Origin: Nemertoderma westbladi
Lineage: Eukaryota; Xenacoelomorpha; Nemertodermatida; Nemertodermatidae
Length of the DNA: 64,000 bases
Assembly: GCA_032718475.1 (NCBI GenBank)
Contig: JAUCBJ010001112.1
Location: 1-64,000, forward strand
Direction of reading: 5' to 3'
Shown here one piece after another: positions 1-9,176 of the stretch (positions are counted from its first letter, which is position 1; each line of letters starts with the position of its first letter). A program made the position numbers and the translations under genes. Below the pieces are notes generated by a model. It did no database searches and was not told the origin of the DNA. It saw nothing but the letters and a program-made list of their open reading frames with translations.

Positions 1-349
1 GCATTGTGCAGTTGTGCCCTATACAGCCATAACAGTACTGCAGTATACAGCTGCAGTACCGGTATGCTTTACCAATATTACTTTATTACAATCCTACACA
101 CTGCGCCATGTATCGTTCTTAACTTTACATAATAATATTAAGAGTAAAAAGAACGCCAGTGTGTAGATTGTATGCACAATGCAGCAAAGTTTGAATGTAC
201 CAGAGTCAGTACCCTATATATGTATTCTAGCAGCTACACGTAGATTGTTATAGTAGCTACGCGTAGGTTATCTCATATAAAATAACAACCCAGCACCAAT
301 ACACCGATTAACACCAATTATAATATAATAAGTAATGGTGGTAGATAAT
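1..349. other. AT-rich stretch without a gene
   Basis: I see no coding sequence. The stretch contains short palindromic microsatellite-like pieces (tactgcagtac, accggtatg) of a kind scattered through the whole window. Confidence 0.6.
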
Positions 350-1530
350 GTCCGGGATACTCCAGGAAGATGGGAATGTGGGAAGATGGAAATGTCGGAA
401 TCAAAAAACGCCGTTGTTACCTACCAACTTAAGTAAAGGAGCAGGTTACAGCGGCAGCATTTAAACGATGTTGATACCTACAAATTGATGGAAAGCAGCA
501 GTTTACAGATGAGGGAATTTCAAACCAATACAATAATCGATGTTGCTACCATTTCAGGGAATAAAGCAATTTACATAATCGGGCTTTCCTAATTAAATAT
601 TAAACGTTATTGTTATTACCTACCTCATAACCATAACAATAAACCGCGTTGGCCTGGGGTACTGGTGTCGCTTTTCTAACCAAAACAATATAAGTTGTTG
701 TTACCCACCAATTGTAGGAAAGGAGCAGGTTACACGTTTATGTTATTCTAACCAAAACAATAAACGTTGTTGGTACCTACCAATTGAGGGAAAGGAGCAG
801 GTTACATAGGCGGGCTTTTCTAACCCAAACAATAAACGATGTTGTCAACTACCAATTGAGGGAAAGGAGCGGAGTATGTTACCGAGGCTCTCTTTTCTAA
901 CCAAAACAATAAACAACCATCTGTCCACATTCCCATCCACCCACCTTCTCACATTTCCATCCATTTTCCCAAATTCCCATCAACCTTCCCGCTTTCTCAC
1001 CCACCTTCCCACATTTCCATCCACCTTCTTATCCACCTACCCACATTCCCATCTTCCCATATTCCAATCCACCTTCCCACATTCCCATCAACCTTCCCAC
1101 ATGCCTATCCAGATATCTTCGCACATTCCCATTCAACTTACCACATTCCCACCTTCCCACATTCCCACCCACCTTTCCACATTCCCACCTACCCACATTC
1201 CCACCTTCCCACATTCCCACCCACCTTTCCACATTCCCACCCACCTTTCCACATTCCCACCTACCCACATTCCCACCTTCCCACATTCCCACCCACCTTT
1301 CCACATTCCCACCCACCTTTCCACATTCCCACCTACCCACATTCCCACATTCCCACCCACCTTTCCACATTCCCACCCACCTTTCCACATTCCCACCTAC
1401 CCACATTCCCATCCACCCACATTCTAGTCTTCCAATATTGCCACCTATCCACCCACCTTCTGACTCACCGTCCGACCGACTGATCAACAGACCAACCCCA
1501 TCAAAAAAAAGGACTTCGAGCAGCACGTGA
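350..1530. repeat. Dispersed repeat element carrying two minisatellites (copy 1)
   Basis: Between about 410 and 905 a degenerate unit of roughly 75 bp recurs, with the landmarks 'accaattgagggaaaggagc', 'aggttac' and 'taaccaaaacaataaac'. From about 925 to 1430 a second minisatellite is built from 'cacattcccacc' and 'cacctttcc' blocks. It ends with a short unique piece near 1465-1515 ('gactgatcaacagacc'). The same components in the same order (gggaatgtggg start, 75 bp units, gactgatca end) occur at 41879-42200, so this looks like one mobile or dispersed family that carries minisatellites. Long open frames on both strands here are by-products of the repeat. Confidence 0.7.
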
Positions 1531-2050
1531 GTACCAAAATACCCCCCCCCCCCCCACCCACTGTGAACTTTCCCAGACTGTTTGGGAATGTGGTCGAAAA
1601 TGCTAAAGTTTCCTAATGATAGTGAATGGGCCAAATTCCTTTCCGATGTGATTTTTTTTCTCTGGGATTGGTAATCCTGGGTAATTTCACATTGGCGATA
1701 TATGACATGGGGCGATATATGACCACAATAATTTTCGAAAAAAAAATAACTACCATAAAAATTATCTACCAAGGTTATAGAACATTCACAAATATAAAAA
1801 AAACACTTAAAAACAATATTATTTTTTTATTTTCAAAAAATACTAGCTAGTGAAAAAACACTAGCTACCAGAAAAATTATTATTATTATTAACTATTTAC
1901 AGCGCTCTTCTGAGCCAGTTTCAGAGCGCTTAAAAAATAAATATAAAAATTACAATCATAAAAATTAAAAAACACAATCAGTTGAGATATAAAATAATTT
2001 AAAAGAGTAAACATTATAAGTAAAGTGAAATAATTGATGGTCCTACAAGT
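1531..2050. other. Non-coding; poly-C tract and short hairpin
   Basis: A run of about 14 C lies near 1543-1556. A perfect hairpin-type inverted repeat lies at 1901-1930 (agcgctct ... agagcgct, loop about 14). Otherwise the stretch is A/T-rich with no gene. Confidence 0.6.
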
Positions 2051-2195
2051 TTATTCACCATATTCTGCTCTGAATAGGAACGTCTTTAAGCTATTTTTAA
2101 ACGTGTCCAATGAGGGTGCCTCTCTAACTGACTGGGGGATAGAGTTCCAGACACTAGGTGCCGCAACGGAAAATGCGGATTTACTCATTTGCTCA
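2051..2195 (-). pseudogene. CR1-like LINE reverse transcriptase, C-terminal remnant
   Basis: The minus strand encodes the last 40 or so residues of a non-LTR retrotransposon ORF2, ending at the stop at 2051-2053. Landmark residues are VWNSIPQSV and LDTFKNSLK followed by FLFRAEYG, the usual C-terminal signature of CR1/L2-type LINE proteins. Nothing upstream in frame is preserved, so this is a 3' stub of a 5'-truncated insertion. Confidence 0.65.
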
Positions 2196-2343
2196 ATTAC
2201 CGGTATCAACTAAGGTTAGAACATTTACCAATATCAAAAAAACACTCAAAAACACAAAAAATAAAGGTTAAAAAAACTCATTCGGGGGATACTGACCGGG
2301 GGCTACTGTCCTATAACCGCGGTGATTACAATGATTGATTGAT

Positions 2344-2595
2344 GTTAATTATCAAGTTTTATTGGATCCGGGAAGGGGTGTAAAACGCGGATTCAAGTTA
2401 ATTACAAAGTTTTAATGGATCCGGGAAGGGGTGTAAAACGCGGATTCATGTTAATTTATAAAGTTTTATTGGATCCGGGAATGGGTGTAAAACGCGGATT
2501 CATGTTAATTACGGTATCAAGTTTTATTGGATCCGGGAAGGGGTGTAAAACACGGATGCAATTTATTTACTAAGTGTAACTGGATCCAGGAATAA
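2344..2595. repeat. Tandem array, 53-57 bp unit, about 4.6 copies
   Basis: Four full units and one partial unit start near 2344, 2397, 2450, 2504 and 2561. Each has 'ttaatta...aagttttattgg' followed by 'atccgggaaggggtgtaaaa' and 'cgcggattca'. The units differ at a few positions. The last partial unit lies about 40 bp outside the left terminus of the Polinton. Confidence 0.85.
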
Positions 2596-2635
2596 TATGA
2601 CATGGCGATTAATACTGACCTGCAGCCATAGCACC

Positions 2636-2956
2636 AGTAGTATATATTACATGGCCCCTCGGCCAAGGTCACCCGTAGTCCATCATTACCATCCATTTCT
2701 GGTACTGCAGCCAATCAGAAGCCACCATTTCAACCTTTTGCAGTGGTCGTTATTATTTCAACCAATCAGATGTCAGCATTTCATCCGTAACCATGGTAAC
2801 TTCTCAAGTTCCCGCTTATTCCGCTAGAGGCGTTATTAGTCACCCAACGCTAGTACTGCATCCAATCACCAACCTTTATTTTACAGGTGTTCGTGTGTCT
2901 ACACTTAGCATCAGGTAACTTCTATTATTTTTCAAATCGCAATTTTTCACCAACCA
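2636..2956 (+). repeat. Polinton left terminal inverted repeat
   Basis: From about 2667 to 2956 this is nearly identical to the reverse complement of 22257-22545, sharing for example 'ccaatcagatgtcagcattt' and 'gcttattccgctagaggcg'. The outer 30 bp are more diverged but share AGTAGTATA at the tip. Overall identity is very high with only scattered substitutions. Confidence 0.85.
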
Positions 2957-3545
2957 TTGCATATTCATCTTCACATAGCCTAACCTCACGATGCATGGCT
3001 CGCCCCCATCCCATCGCTACTCAATCCACAGCTGTTCCCACCCACCCAACCACCCACCAACCAACCAATCAACGGCGATGTTTGCCTAACCCTACGGTTA
3101 TTCACCTTTTCACCACGTTACCACCACTGCCACGTTACCACCACCACTGTATACTGTATATGGCGACGACGTGGCCACCAACTACGCGCATCGTGCATAT
3201 ATTATATTATATCGATTGCCAACTCCACGACAGCCGTCGTCAAACCAACAAACCAACCACTCAGTATGATACATGAGATTCCGTCACGTTCCAGCTACGC
3301 GTATACGAGCATTAGTGATTATTATTATTACGCAATAATTTTTTTGTTTATACAGTAGTTCCCTACCAGCTAATCAACCAATCAATAAACCGAATTTAGG
3401 CTATTTTTCAGTTGAAGACCTGTATTATTTTTGAAAATATCTTATATATAATCTCTTGCTTTAATCGCAATTAATCATTTGTAATGGTTTTAGTTTAAAA
3501 AGTTTTTACTTTGTTTGTTTGATTTACAATAAAATTAATTAAATA
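2957..3545. other. Polinton subterminal non-coding region
   Basis: No convincing gene. It holds a C-rich low-complexity run near 3035-3075 (cacccaaccacccaccaacc) and AT-rich sequence with 'cttatatataatc' near 3439, about 100 bp before the first gene, a possible TATA element. Confidence 0.5.
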
Positions 3546-3989
3546 ATGTCTTCTGATTCCGATATGGTTATGCCAATAGTAAGGCATTCATTTTTCGCAG
3601 AAGATGGTGAAGCCTATATTGTTATTGATCATACAATTTACCGTCAAGGAGATGATAAATATAAAATCGATTTTTCTGAAAAAGCCAGGAAAGTTTTAAG
3701 CTCAATCGATATTGATGCTTCTGATAATAGTATTCATCTTTTAGATTACAACCGGAAAGTTGAGCAAGAGGGAAAATTAATCAACATCTTACTATTATCC
3801 ATGATAGAGGGGTTTATTGTTATTACACAATACAACGAAGCTGGTGAAAAGTTTGAAATACAGCTAAATCGGCATAGCCCCTACGAAATTATGTCTTTCT
3901 TTATTGTAATGATTTCAAAAGAATCCTTTGTCGAACCTGAAGAATCAACAGATAATGTTGAATATGTTGATAATATCATTGATTCTTGA
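3546..3989 (+). CDS. Polinton orphan protein, 147 aa
   Basis: I do not recognise this protein. It is acidic, with no signal peptide and no clear membrane segment. A hydrophobic stretch around residues 77-92 (LINILLLSMIEGFIVIT) looks like buried strand/helix rather than a transmembrane helix, and the C-terminus is very acidic (EPEESTDNVEYVD). It is the first gene inside the left terminal repeat and is read in the same direction as the virion genes. The ATG follows an A/T run (aattaaataATG). It is probably an element-specific accessory or regulatory protein, but the sequence does not say which. Confidence 0.7.
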   Translation: MSSDSDMVMPIVRHSFFAEDGEAYIVIDHTIYRQGDDKYKIDFSEKARKVLSSIDIDASDNSIHLLDYNRKVEQEGKLINILLLSMIEGFIVITQYNEAGEKFEIQLNRHSPYEIMSFFIVMISKESFVEPEESTDNVEYVDNIIDS

Positions 3990-4159
3990 CTTTTCCCTCT
4001 ATATTATAAATATTTTATGATTATATATAAAATTTTGATGTTTTTAAATAATCGAAAATTGTAGCAGTCTTTGTATATATACAGTATAACAGTTTTGTTT
4101 GTTGTTGTTGTTGTTGTGTATTGCGGTAATTATTTTCAATTTACTTTAAAATTTGGAAA

Positions 4160-4612
4160 ATGGATATTTTAAATGAAAAATGTCCAGTTTGCTATTCTAA
4201 GTTATTGCAACAACATCGAGATTATTATAAATGTGAAAATAAACATGCAACTTGCGTACAATGTATTGTACAATATTCCGAAATGAATAATTATTGTTCT
4301 AAAATTTGTCCTATTTGTCGCGCACCCATATCTAAGTTTAATATAAAGTTGGCAAGTTATCAACCCTATTATTGGAAAGAGCTTCGCAATATAACTTATA
4401 TTTCTGCGGAAAGTAATGATCCGGGAGATTTATTTACAATATTGGAGAATATTTTTTATAGAAATGTAGTACGACGCTGTTGCTACTATATTCCTTATTT
4501 TTTTAGCAGCGAACATAAAAAAATTATTAGCGCGAAATTTTCGGGAAGTGATTTCCAAACCGCCGATGTTACCTATCATTATTTCGCGTATAAAGATGCT
4601 CACCATGCTTGA
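4160..4612 (+). CDS. RING-finger-like zinc protein of the Polinton, 150 aa
   Basis: Residues 8-53 contain eight ordered metal ligands in a C3HC4-like pattern: C8, C11, C24, H29, C32, C35, C50, C53, closing with CPICRAPI, which is typical of RING E3 ubiquitin ligases. The spacing between C24 and H29 is slightly longer than usual. The remaining 95 residues are unassigned and rich in Tyr and Phe. RING proteins normally recruit an E2 and direct ubiquitin transfer, so this could modify host defence or element proteins; that role is inference. A TATA-like 'tgtatatatacag' lies about 80 bp upstream. The gene sits between the orphan gene and the packaging ATPase. Confidence 0.8.
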   Translation: MDILNEKCPVCYSKLLQQHRDYYKCENKHATCVQCIVQYSEMNNYCSKICPICRAPISKFNIKLASYQPYYWKELRNITYISAESNDPGDLFTILENIFYRNVVRRCCYYIPYFFSSEHKKIISAKFSGSDFQTADVTYHYFAYKDAHHA

Positions 4613-4793
4613 AATTACATCAGTCTATACTATAATTGGAAATAGCACCTTTTGCTGCAGCGAGCGTCACATAACTCTAATATTGTAGTTGTAACAATTA
4701 TTGTTATATACATAGTAATGGTGATGGTTTATTGATATTGATATTGATATTATATTATATTGTATTGTTGATATATCTTAATAATAATAATAA
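4613..4793. promoter_or_regulatory. Intergenic AT-rich leader before the ATPase gene
   Basis: The gap has 'gatattgatattgatattata' repeats and ends in an (AAT)n run that abuts the start codon (aataataataataaATGG). A very similar AAT run precedes the gene at 7465. This could be an initiator or leader element, but the function is unproven. Confidence 0.35.
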
Positions 4794-5477
4794 ATGGCTG
4801 ACTTTAATTCAGGTCCATATAATTTAAACTTTCAAATGGGAACGAGTATGATAATTTCTGGGCCATCTGGTTCTGGAAAGTCAACCTTTGTAAGCAATTT
4901 AATTAAACACAAGAATGGTTGTTTCAACGAAGCCCCCTTGCGAGTATTGTATTGTTACGGGAGCAATCCCCCGACTATTCCCGGTATTACTCACCTTTAC
5001 AAAGGTTTGCCCGAAAATATAGATAGTTTAGTGAATAGTCAAGATTTATTAATTATAGATGATTTGTTAACAGAAACTGAGTCCAGTACAGCATTAACTG
5101 TATTGTTTACTAAGGTAGCTCATCATTCGAATATATTTATTTGTTTTATAACGCAAAACATGTTTTACGGTGGGAAGCATAACCGGACAAGATCAATTAA
5201 TAGCCATACTTTAGTATTAATGAAAAATCCGAGAGACAGTTTATCGGTTTTAAATTTCGCGAAGCAGATGTTACCAGGGCAGACTAAATTTTTAGTTGAT
5301 TCCTATCAAGATGCGACAATTCAACCATTTTCACATTTCTTAATTGATTTACGACAGGAAACACCCGAACATTTAAGATTTAGATCTGATATATTTCGTA
5401 ATCATAATTGTTACATTAAAAATTACACTGACTATAAACGTAGCGAAAATAATAATAATAATAATAATGATAAATAA
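4794..5477 (+). CDS. A32-like genome-packaging ATPase, 227 aa
   Basis: A P-loop NTPase of the FtsK/HerA type that drives DNA into the capsid in Polintons and related viruses. The Walker A motif is GPSGSGKST at residues 23-31. The Walker B motif is LLIIDD at 85-90, followed by a conserved polar strand at about 118-123 (FITQNM). Length and motif spacing fit the compact Polinton ATPase. The C-terminus ends in an Asn run encoded by an AAT microsatellite (aataataataataataatgat). It lies between the RING-like gene and a small basic protein, as expected for the morphogenesis block. The frame is intact. Confidence 0.9.
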   Translation: MADFNSGPYNLNFQMGTSMIISGPSGSGKSTFVSNLIKHKNGCFNEAPLRVLYCYGSNPPTIPGITHLYKGLPENIDSLVNSQDLLIIDDLLTETESSTALTVLFTKVAHHSNIFICFITQNMFYGGKHNRTRSINSHTLVLMKNPRDSLSVLNFAKQMLPGQTKFLVDSYQDATIQPFSHFLIDLRQETPEHLRFRSDIFRNHNCYIKNYTDYKRSENNNNNNNDK

Positions 5478-5514
5478 TTAATATTTTGTAACAATTTTCA
5501 ATAATGTTGCAACA

Positions 5515-5898
5515 ATGAATAGACTTGTGCAGAAATATCGTAACGAACTGGAATTTCTACGCAGCGCTACCCCTCAACAAAGAACTTATTTTATTAACCA
5601 TACCGCAAGTAACGAATTAATACGGCTCATTGTAAATACTGCATTAAATGTTCTAAAAGGTAATGTACAATTAACCCCTCATTCATTTAGAAATATTCGC
5701 CGCTATAAGAAGGTATTGAAATCACTCAACCGTAAAACAAAAAATATATCAAGTTACAGAAAAAAGTTAAGCAATCAATCTGGAGGTATACTACTGTTTC
5801 TAATACCCTTACTCGGCATTGGTGCGAAACTCGCCGCGAGTGCCGGAGCCGCCGCCGCTGGAGCAGCTATTGCGAAAAAAATTAACCGTGGACGGTAA
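5515..5898 (+). CDS. Small basic protein with hydrophobic Ala-rich tail, 127 aa
   Basis: The N-terminal 85 residues are helical and strongly basic (many RKK clusters, e.g. RRYKKVLKSLNRK). They are followed by QSGG and a hydrophobic segment, ILLFLIPLLGIGAKLAASAGAA, then a short basic end (KKINRGR). The overall design of helices, basic patch, GG and hydrophobic tail is one I associate with a small protein widespread in Polinton/adintovirus-type elements of animals, whose job is not established. A membrane-active or virion-associated role is plausible given the tail. The gene starts 37 bp after the ATPase stop. Confidence 0.75.
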   Translation: MNRLVQKYRNELEFLRSATPQQRTYFINHTASNELIRLIVNTALNVLKGNVQLTPHSFRNIRRYKKVLKSLNRKTKNISSYRKKLSNQSGGILLFLIPLLGIGAKLAASAGAAAAGAAIAKKINRGR

Positions 5899-5900
5899 TA

Positions 5901-6071
5901 ATGGTTAAAACAGGAGTAACATTTAGAAAATTATATTTAGTATCGAGTAAACCGTTAGCTACTGATTTAAAACCTCAAGATATACCTAGAGTAAATACTA
6001 CAAAAAGAAAACCCTTTAAAACATCAACTTCAAAGAAAATAATTAAAAAATTTCAGTTGTTCTTACGGTGA
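5901..6071 (+). CDS. Small basic ORF, 56 aa
   Basis: ATG at 5901 lies two bases after the previous stop codon, in the context aataATGG shared with neighbouring genes. The product is 56 residues, very Lys/Thr rich (TTKRKPFKTS, SKKIIKKF), with no recognisable domain. Tight spacing with the upstream gene and a conserved-looking start context suggest a real gene, but it is short and could be a chance frame between the basic protein and the integrase. Confidence 0.45.
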   Translation: MVKTGVTFRKLYLVSSKPLATDLKPQDIPRVNTTKRKPFKTSTSKKIIKKFQLFLR

Positions 6072-6122
6072 TGCCCTTTATAAGAGATTTGAATATACAT
6101 ATTACTTGCGGTTGTCGAAAAG

Positions 6123-7213
6123 ATGCCTCGCAAGATGAAACCGATTTTAAGCCGAAGCTTAGACAAAAAACTGTTAAGAATTTATTTAGATCCATCATCC
6201 CCCGCGGGTTTTGCAAGTGTTGCAAAATTAGCAAAAGCTGCAAACATCAAACCAGCCCAAACCCAGAAATGGTTGAGCGGGCAAAAGACATACACCCTTC
6301 ACGCTCCACGTAGACATCATTATCCAACATCTAAAATATTTACGGGAGGCATAAAAGATATATATATATGATAGATTTGGTGGATATGCAGCAATATAAG
6401 TCGCAAAATAATAATTATAACTATATATTAACATGTATTGATGCCTTTAGCAGGCTTGCTTTTGGCTATGGTATGAAAACAAAAAAGGGTGTTGAAATTA
6501 TTAGTATATTGCAAAAAATATTCCAGAAAGGAAAACCAAACAGAATCGCGACTGATCAAGGGTCTGAGTTTCTAAATAAATCTGTAAGAAAATATTTAGA
6601 TACGTTAGGTATACAGTATTACGTAATGTATTCTGTGAATAAGGCGGCTATTGTCGAGAGATTCAATAGAACATTAAAAACAAAGATGTTCAAAATTTTT
6701 ACACAACGAGGAAATAATGTTTGGATTAAAATTTTACCTAAGCTTATCTCGGCTTATAATAGGTCATATCATAGGACAATAAAAATGACGCCTATTGAAG
6801 TTAATAAATTTAATGAAACTGAATTAATGAATAGATTATATGGGAAATATAGACAGATTAATCATAAGAAAATAAAATTTAAAGTTGGAGATACAGTACG
6901 ATTATCTATCGCTCGTGCTGCTTTTGCTAAAGGCTATCGAGAACAATGGACACGTGAATTATTTATTATTCATCGTGTCAGATTGGATAGAGTACCTGCG
7001 GTAATGTTCGATATTAAGGACAGCGCTGGAGCTATAATAAAGGGCTCATTTTATTCTCACGAACTCCAAAAGGTCCACCCGAATAGTAATATTTATCTAG
7101 CAATTGATAAAAATATTGGCAAACTTAAAGAACGTGTACGCAATGGGAAGAAAGAATATTTAGTCCGATTCATCGGATCCAAGAAACAGTCGTGGGTACA
7201 GCATATTCAATAA
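6123..7213 (+). CDS. Polinton DDE (retroviral-type) integrase, split by a frameshift
   Basis: The first part (6123-6371) is the N-terminal DNA-binding-type region, with the conserved WLSGQ...YTLH element. The second (6368-7213, 281 aa) is the rve catalytic core: Asp at residue 6 (LVDMQ), Asp at 63 (ATDQGSE) and Glu at 97 (AAIVERFNR) form the DDE triad. It is followed by an SH3/chromo-like C-terminus ending YLVRFIGSKKQSWVQH. The two frames overlap within a TA run at about 6358-6369 and continue into each other if one TA step is discounted, so this is one gene with a slippage frameshift. The enzyme inserts the element into host DNA and makes the 6 bp duplication. Confidence 0.85.
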
Positions 7214-7464
7214 GCTTAGGTTTATACTGTATATTAATTCATTTTGGTCGCATATGACTGTAATTAATCAATATTAACTCGAATGATATTACTATATCTA
7301 TAGTTCATCTGCTTTAAATAAAGCCTGTAAAATATTGATCCCTCGCATATACTGTAGAAGATGCACAATGAACGTGGTCATAGATGTCTATAATTTAACA
7401 TTATACTGTACTTTATGTACAATGGAGTCAAGTAGAGAGAGAGCGAGCTTAAATAATAATAATA
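7214..7464. other. Intergenic region before the penton-like genes
   Basis: AT-rich, with several near-copies of 'ttatactgta' (7231, 7348, 7404) and ending in a (AAT)n run directly before the ATG at 7465. No gene is seen. It may hold the promoter of the virion gene block. Confidence 0.4.
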
Positions 7465-8337
7465 ATGGCCACAGATACATATATCACTCTACTTTCAGAT
7501 AGTTCATTAAACACTTACCCCAATAATAATCCTAGCGAGTTTACTGTTGATTTAGCCGAAGAATTATATATTGGTCCAAACGCTAAAATTGGGCTTGCCG
7601 AGCTTCAATATCAAGCAACATACAGTAATATTACGCTGCAAACTCAAATCTCACTGTCAATCGGGGTAGATGCAAAAGATGCCAAATTATATAGTTTATT
7701 TCCTGGTATGCATAACTCTATTCAAGTCATTATTGATGATATAAATAAACTGTTTAATTCTGAAGCGAAATATAGAGATTTCGAATTCATTTTTAATACA
7801 AATAATTCTAGAATTAAATTTAAATTTCCTAAAAAGTTGAAAAAAATACAATTAAGTCTACGTGGTGATTTAATACAAATTCTAGGCTTAAAACCGTTAT
7901 TGGATCGGAATCATCCGGATATTCCGAATTGGGATATATACAGTACCACTACAGTAGATGAATTAAGCAATATAGAACAGCCGATATTAATTTTAAATTA
8001 TAGCGGGCCAAAAATTTCGGAAATTGGCATTTTAGATTTTCCAGCTCCCACGAATATAACACGTAATAAAGACACTATCTTTATATACACAGATATTATT
8101 AAGAGCTCATTTGTTGGCGACGCTTTAGCTCCGCTCTTAAGAACCTGCCCTTTAACGCAATTAAATCGAAAATATATTAATCACGAATACGAGAGCATTT
8201 GCTATTACCCGTTGTTGAATAAAAAACTAAAAACAATCTTAATTACTTTACGTGATGGACAAGGCGAATTAATTAACTTCAGCGGAGGTCGCACTGTTAT
8301 AACACTTAAGTTAATACGGGGTGGCAGTGATGGATGA
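7465..8337 (+). CDS. Penton-like minor capsid protein candidate 1, 290 aa
   Basis: The N-terminus (TYITLLSDSSLNTYPNNNPS, then FTVDL and IGLAELQYQ) matches the pattern of Polinton minor capsid/penton-type proteins: a short strand, SSLNxYPxNxPSxF, and a strand GLAELQY. It is Ile/Leu/Asn rich with alternating beta-strand patterning and no signal peptide, consistent with a beta-barrel virion protein. It is a paralogue of the next gene, which has the same N-terminal pattern. Its stop overlaps the start of the next gene by 8 bp. The penton assignment is by family resemblance from memory, without alignment. Confidence 0.65.
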   Translation: MATDTYITLLSDSSLNTYPNNNPSEFTVDLAEELYIGPNAKIGLAELQYQATYSNITLQTQISLSIGVDAKDAKLYSLFPGMHNSIQVIIDDINKLFNSEAKYRDFEFIFNTNNSRIKFKFPKKLKKIQLSLRGDLIQILGLKPLLDRNHPDIPNWDIYSTTTVDELSNIEQPILILNYSGPKISEIGILDFPAPTNITRNKDTIFIYTDIIKSSFVGDALAPLLRTCPLTQLNRKYINHEYESICYYPLLNKKLKTILITLRDGQGELINFSGGRTVITLKLIRGGSDG

Positions 8338-9175
8338 ATTCTACGTAAGACTACCAAGTAATTCCTGTCCAATTGATTTTCCCCTCAATAGCGCTAGTAA
8401 TTATCAGATAAATTTCCATGGCGCCTTACCTATAAACCCAAACGAAAACTGGGTGGTAGGTATAAAAAGTATATTTTACTTAGCTACGTTGCCGTCCATG
8501 TATAACAATGTAGAGAATGTTATTTTATTAAAAAAAGGAAAAAAAAATTTTGAGGATACACTTCCATCCGGTTTGTTCTACAGTATCAATGACATTATAG
8601 ATTATTTTAACACGGGGACGTTGAAAGATAAATTACAAATAGTTGAAAATACTCAGCAAAATAGGTTGCAATTTATTTTAGGGAAAACTGTGCGAGAGTT
8701 ATTTATAGGTCAACAATTAGCCTATTATTTTGGAATTACTGAAAATAATCTCGGCACGAATTTAAATCCAAATTTTAAAATTATTTTGAAGACGAAAAAT
8801 AATATAAAGGGTTATTTAATAAAGGTTATCGGAAATGGAGAAAAAGCTTACCAGATGGTATTTTTATGCCCTCAACCACCCAATTCTATTCCAGAACCTA
8901 AGTCGAACATGTACGTGACTACTAATATAATTGAAAATCAATATATTAACGATTTTGGTTTAGCTTTACTTCGTCGTGTTGCGATACCTGATGACGTGAA
9001 ATATGGTAGCGTAATAAATAAAGAATTTGTCAAGGATACAATTCATTATATCCCTGTAAAAAAATCATATAAGATAACATACATTCATATTGAAATAACA
9101 GACAAAGAAGGAAAAGATTTGAATTTTGAATACGGGACAACATCTATTACATTACACTTTAAACAAATAAATTAA
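8330..9175 (+). CDS. Penton-like minor capsid protein candidate 2, 281 aa
   Basis: The N-terminus FYVRLPSNSCPIDFPLN...SNYQINF...WVVGIKSIFY is the typical opening of the Polinton penton-like capsid protein. I chose the ATG at 8330 rather than the in-frame GTG at 8321, because eukaryotic initiation needs ATG and the family begins close to FYVxLPSNS. It overlaps the previous gene by 8 bp in another frame and is followed two bases later by the next gene (ATG at 9177). The close packing suggests a co-transcribed virion set. Its similarity in plan to the upstream neighbour suggests duplication. Confidence 0.7.
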   Translation: MDEFYVRLPSNSCPIDFPLNSASNYQINFHGALPINPNENWVVGIKSIFYLATLPSMYNNVENVILLKKGKKNFEDTLPSGLFYSINDIIDYFNTGTLKDKLQIVENTQQNRLQFILGKTVRELFIGQQLAYYFGITENNLGTNLNPNFKIILKTKNNIKGYLIKVIGNGEKAYQMVFLCPQPPNSIPEPKSNMYVTTNIIENQYINDFGLALLRRVAIPDDVKYGSVINKEFVKDTIHYIPVKKSYKITYIHIEITDKEGKDLNFEYGTTSITLHFKQIN

Positions 9176-9176
9176 A

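Noticed and set aside
876-1772. Long open frames on both strands (183 and 247 codons)
   Set aside because: They are made of the acattcccacc minisatellite; periodic low-complexity translation (HIPTHLSTFP, GNVERWVGMW) and no domain.
6043-6434. Short overlapping frames on both strands over the integrase start
   Set aside because: Shadows of the integrase N-terminal region; only the 6123 frame matches the family.
8321-8329. GTG start for the second penton-like gene
   Set aside because: Eukaryotic initiation favours the ATG nine bases downstream, and family members start close to FYVxLPSNS.
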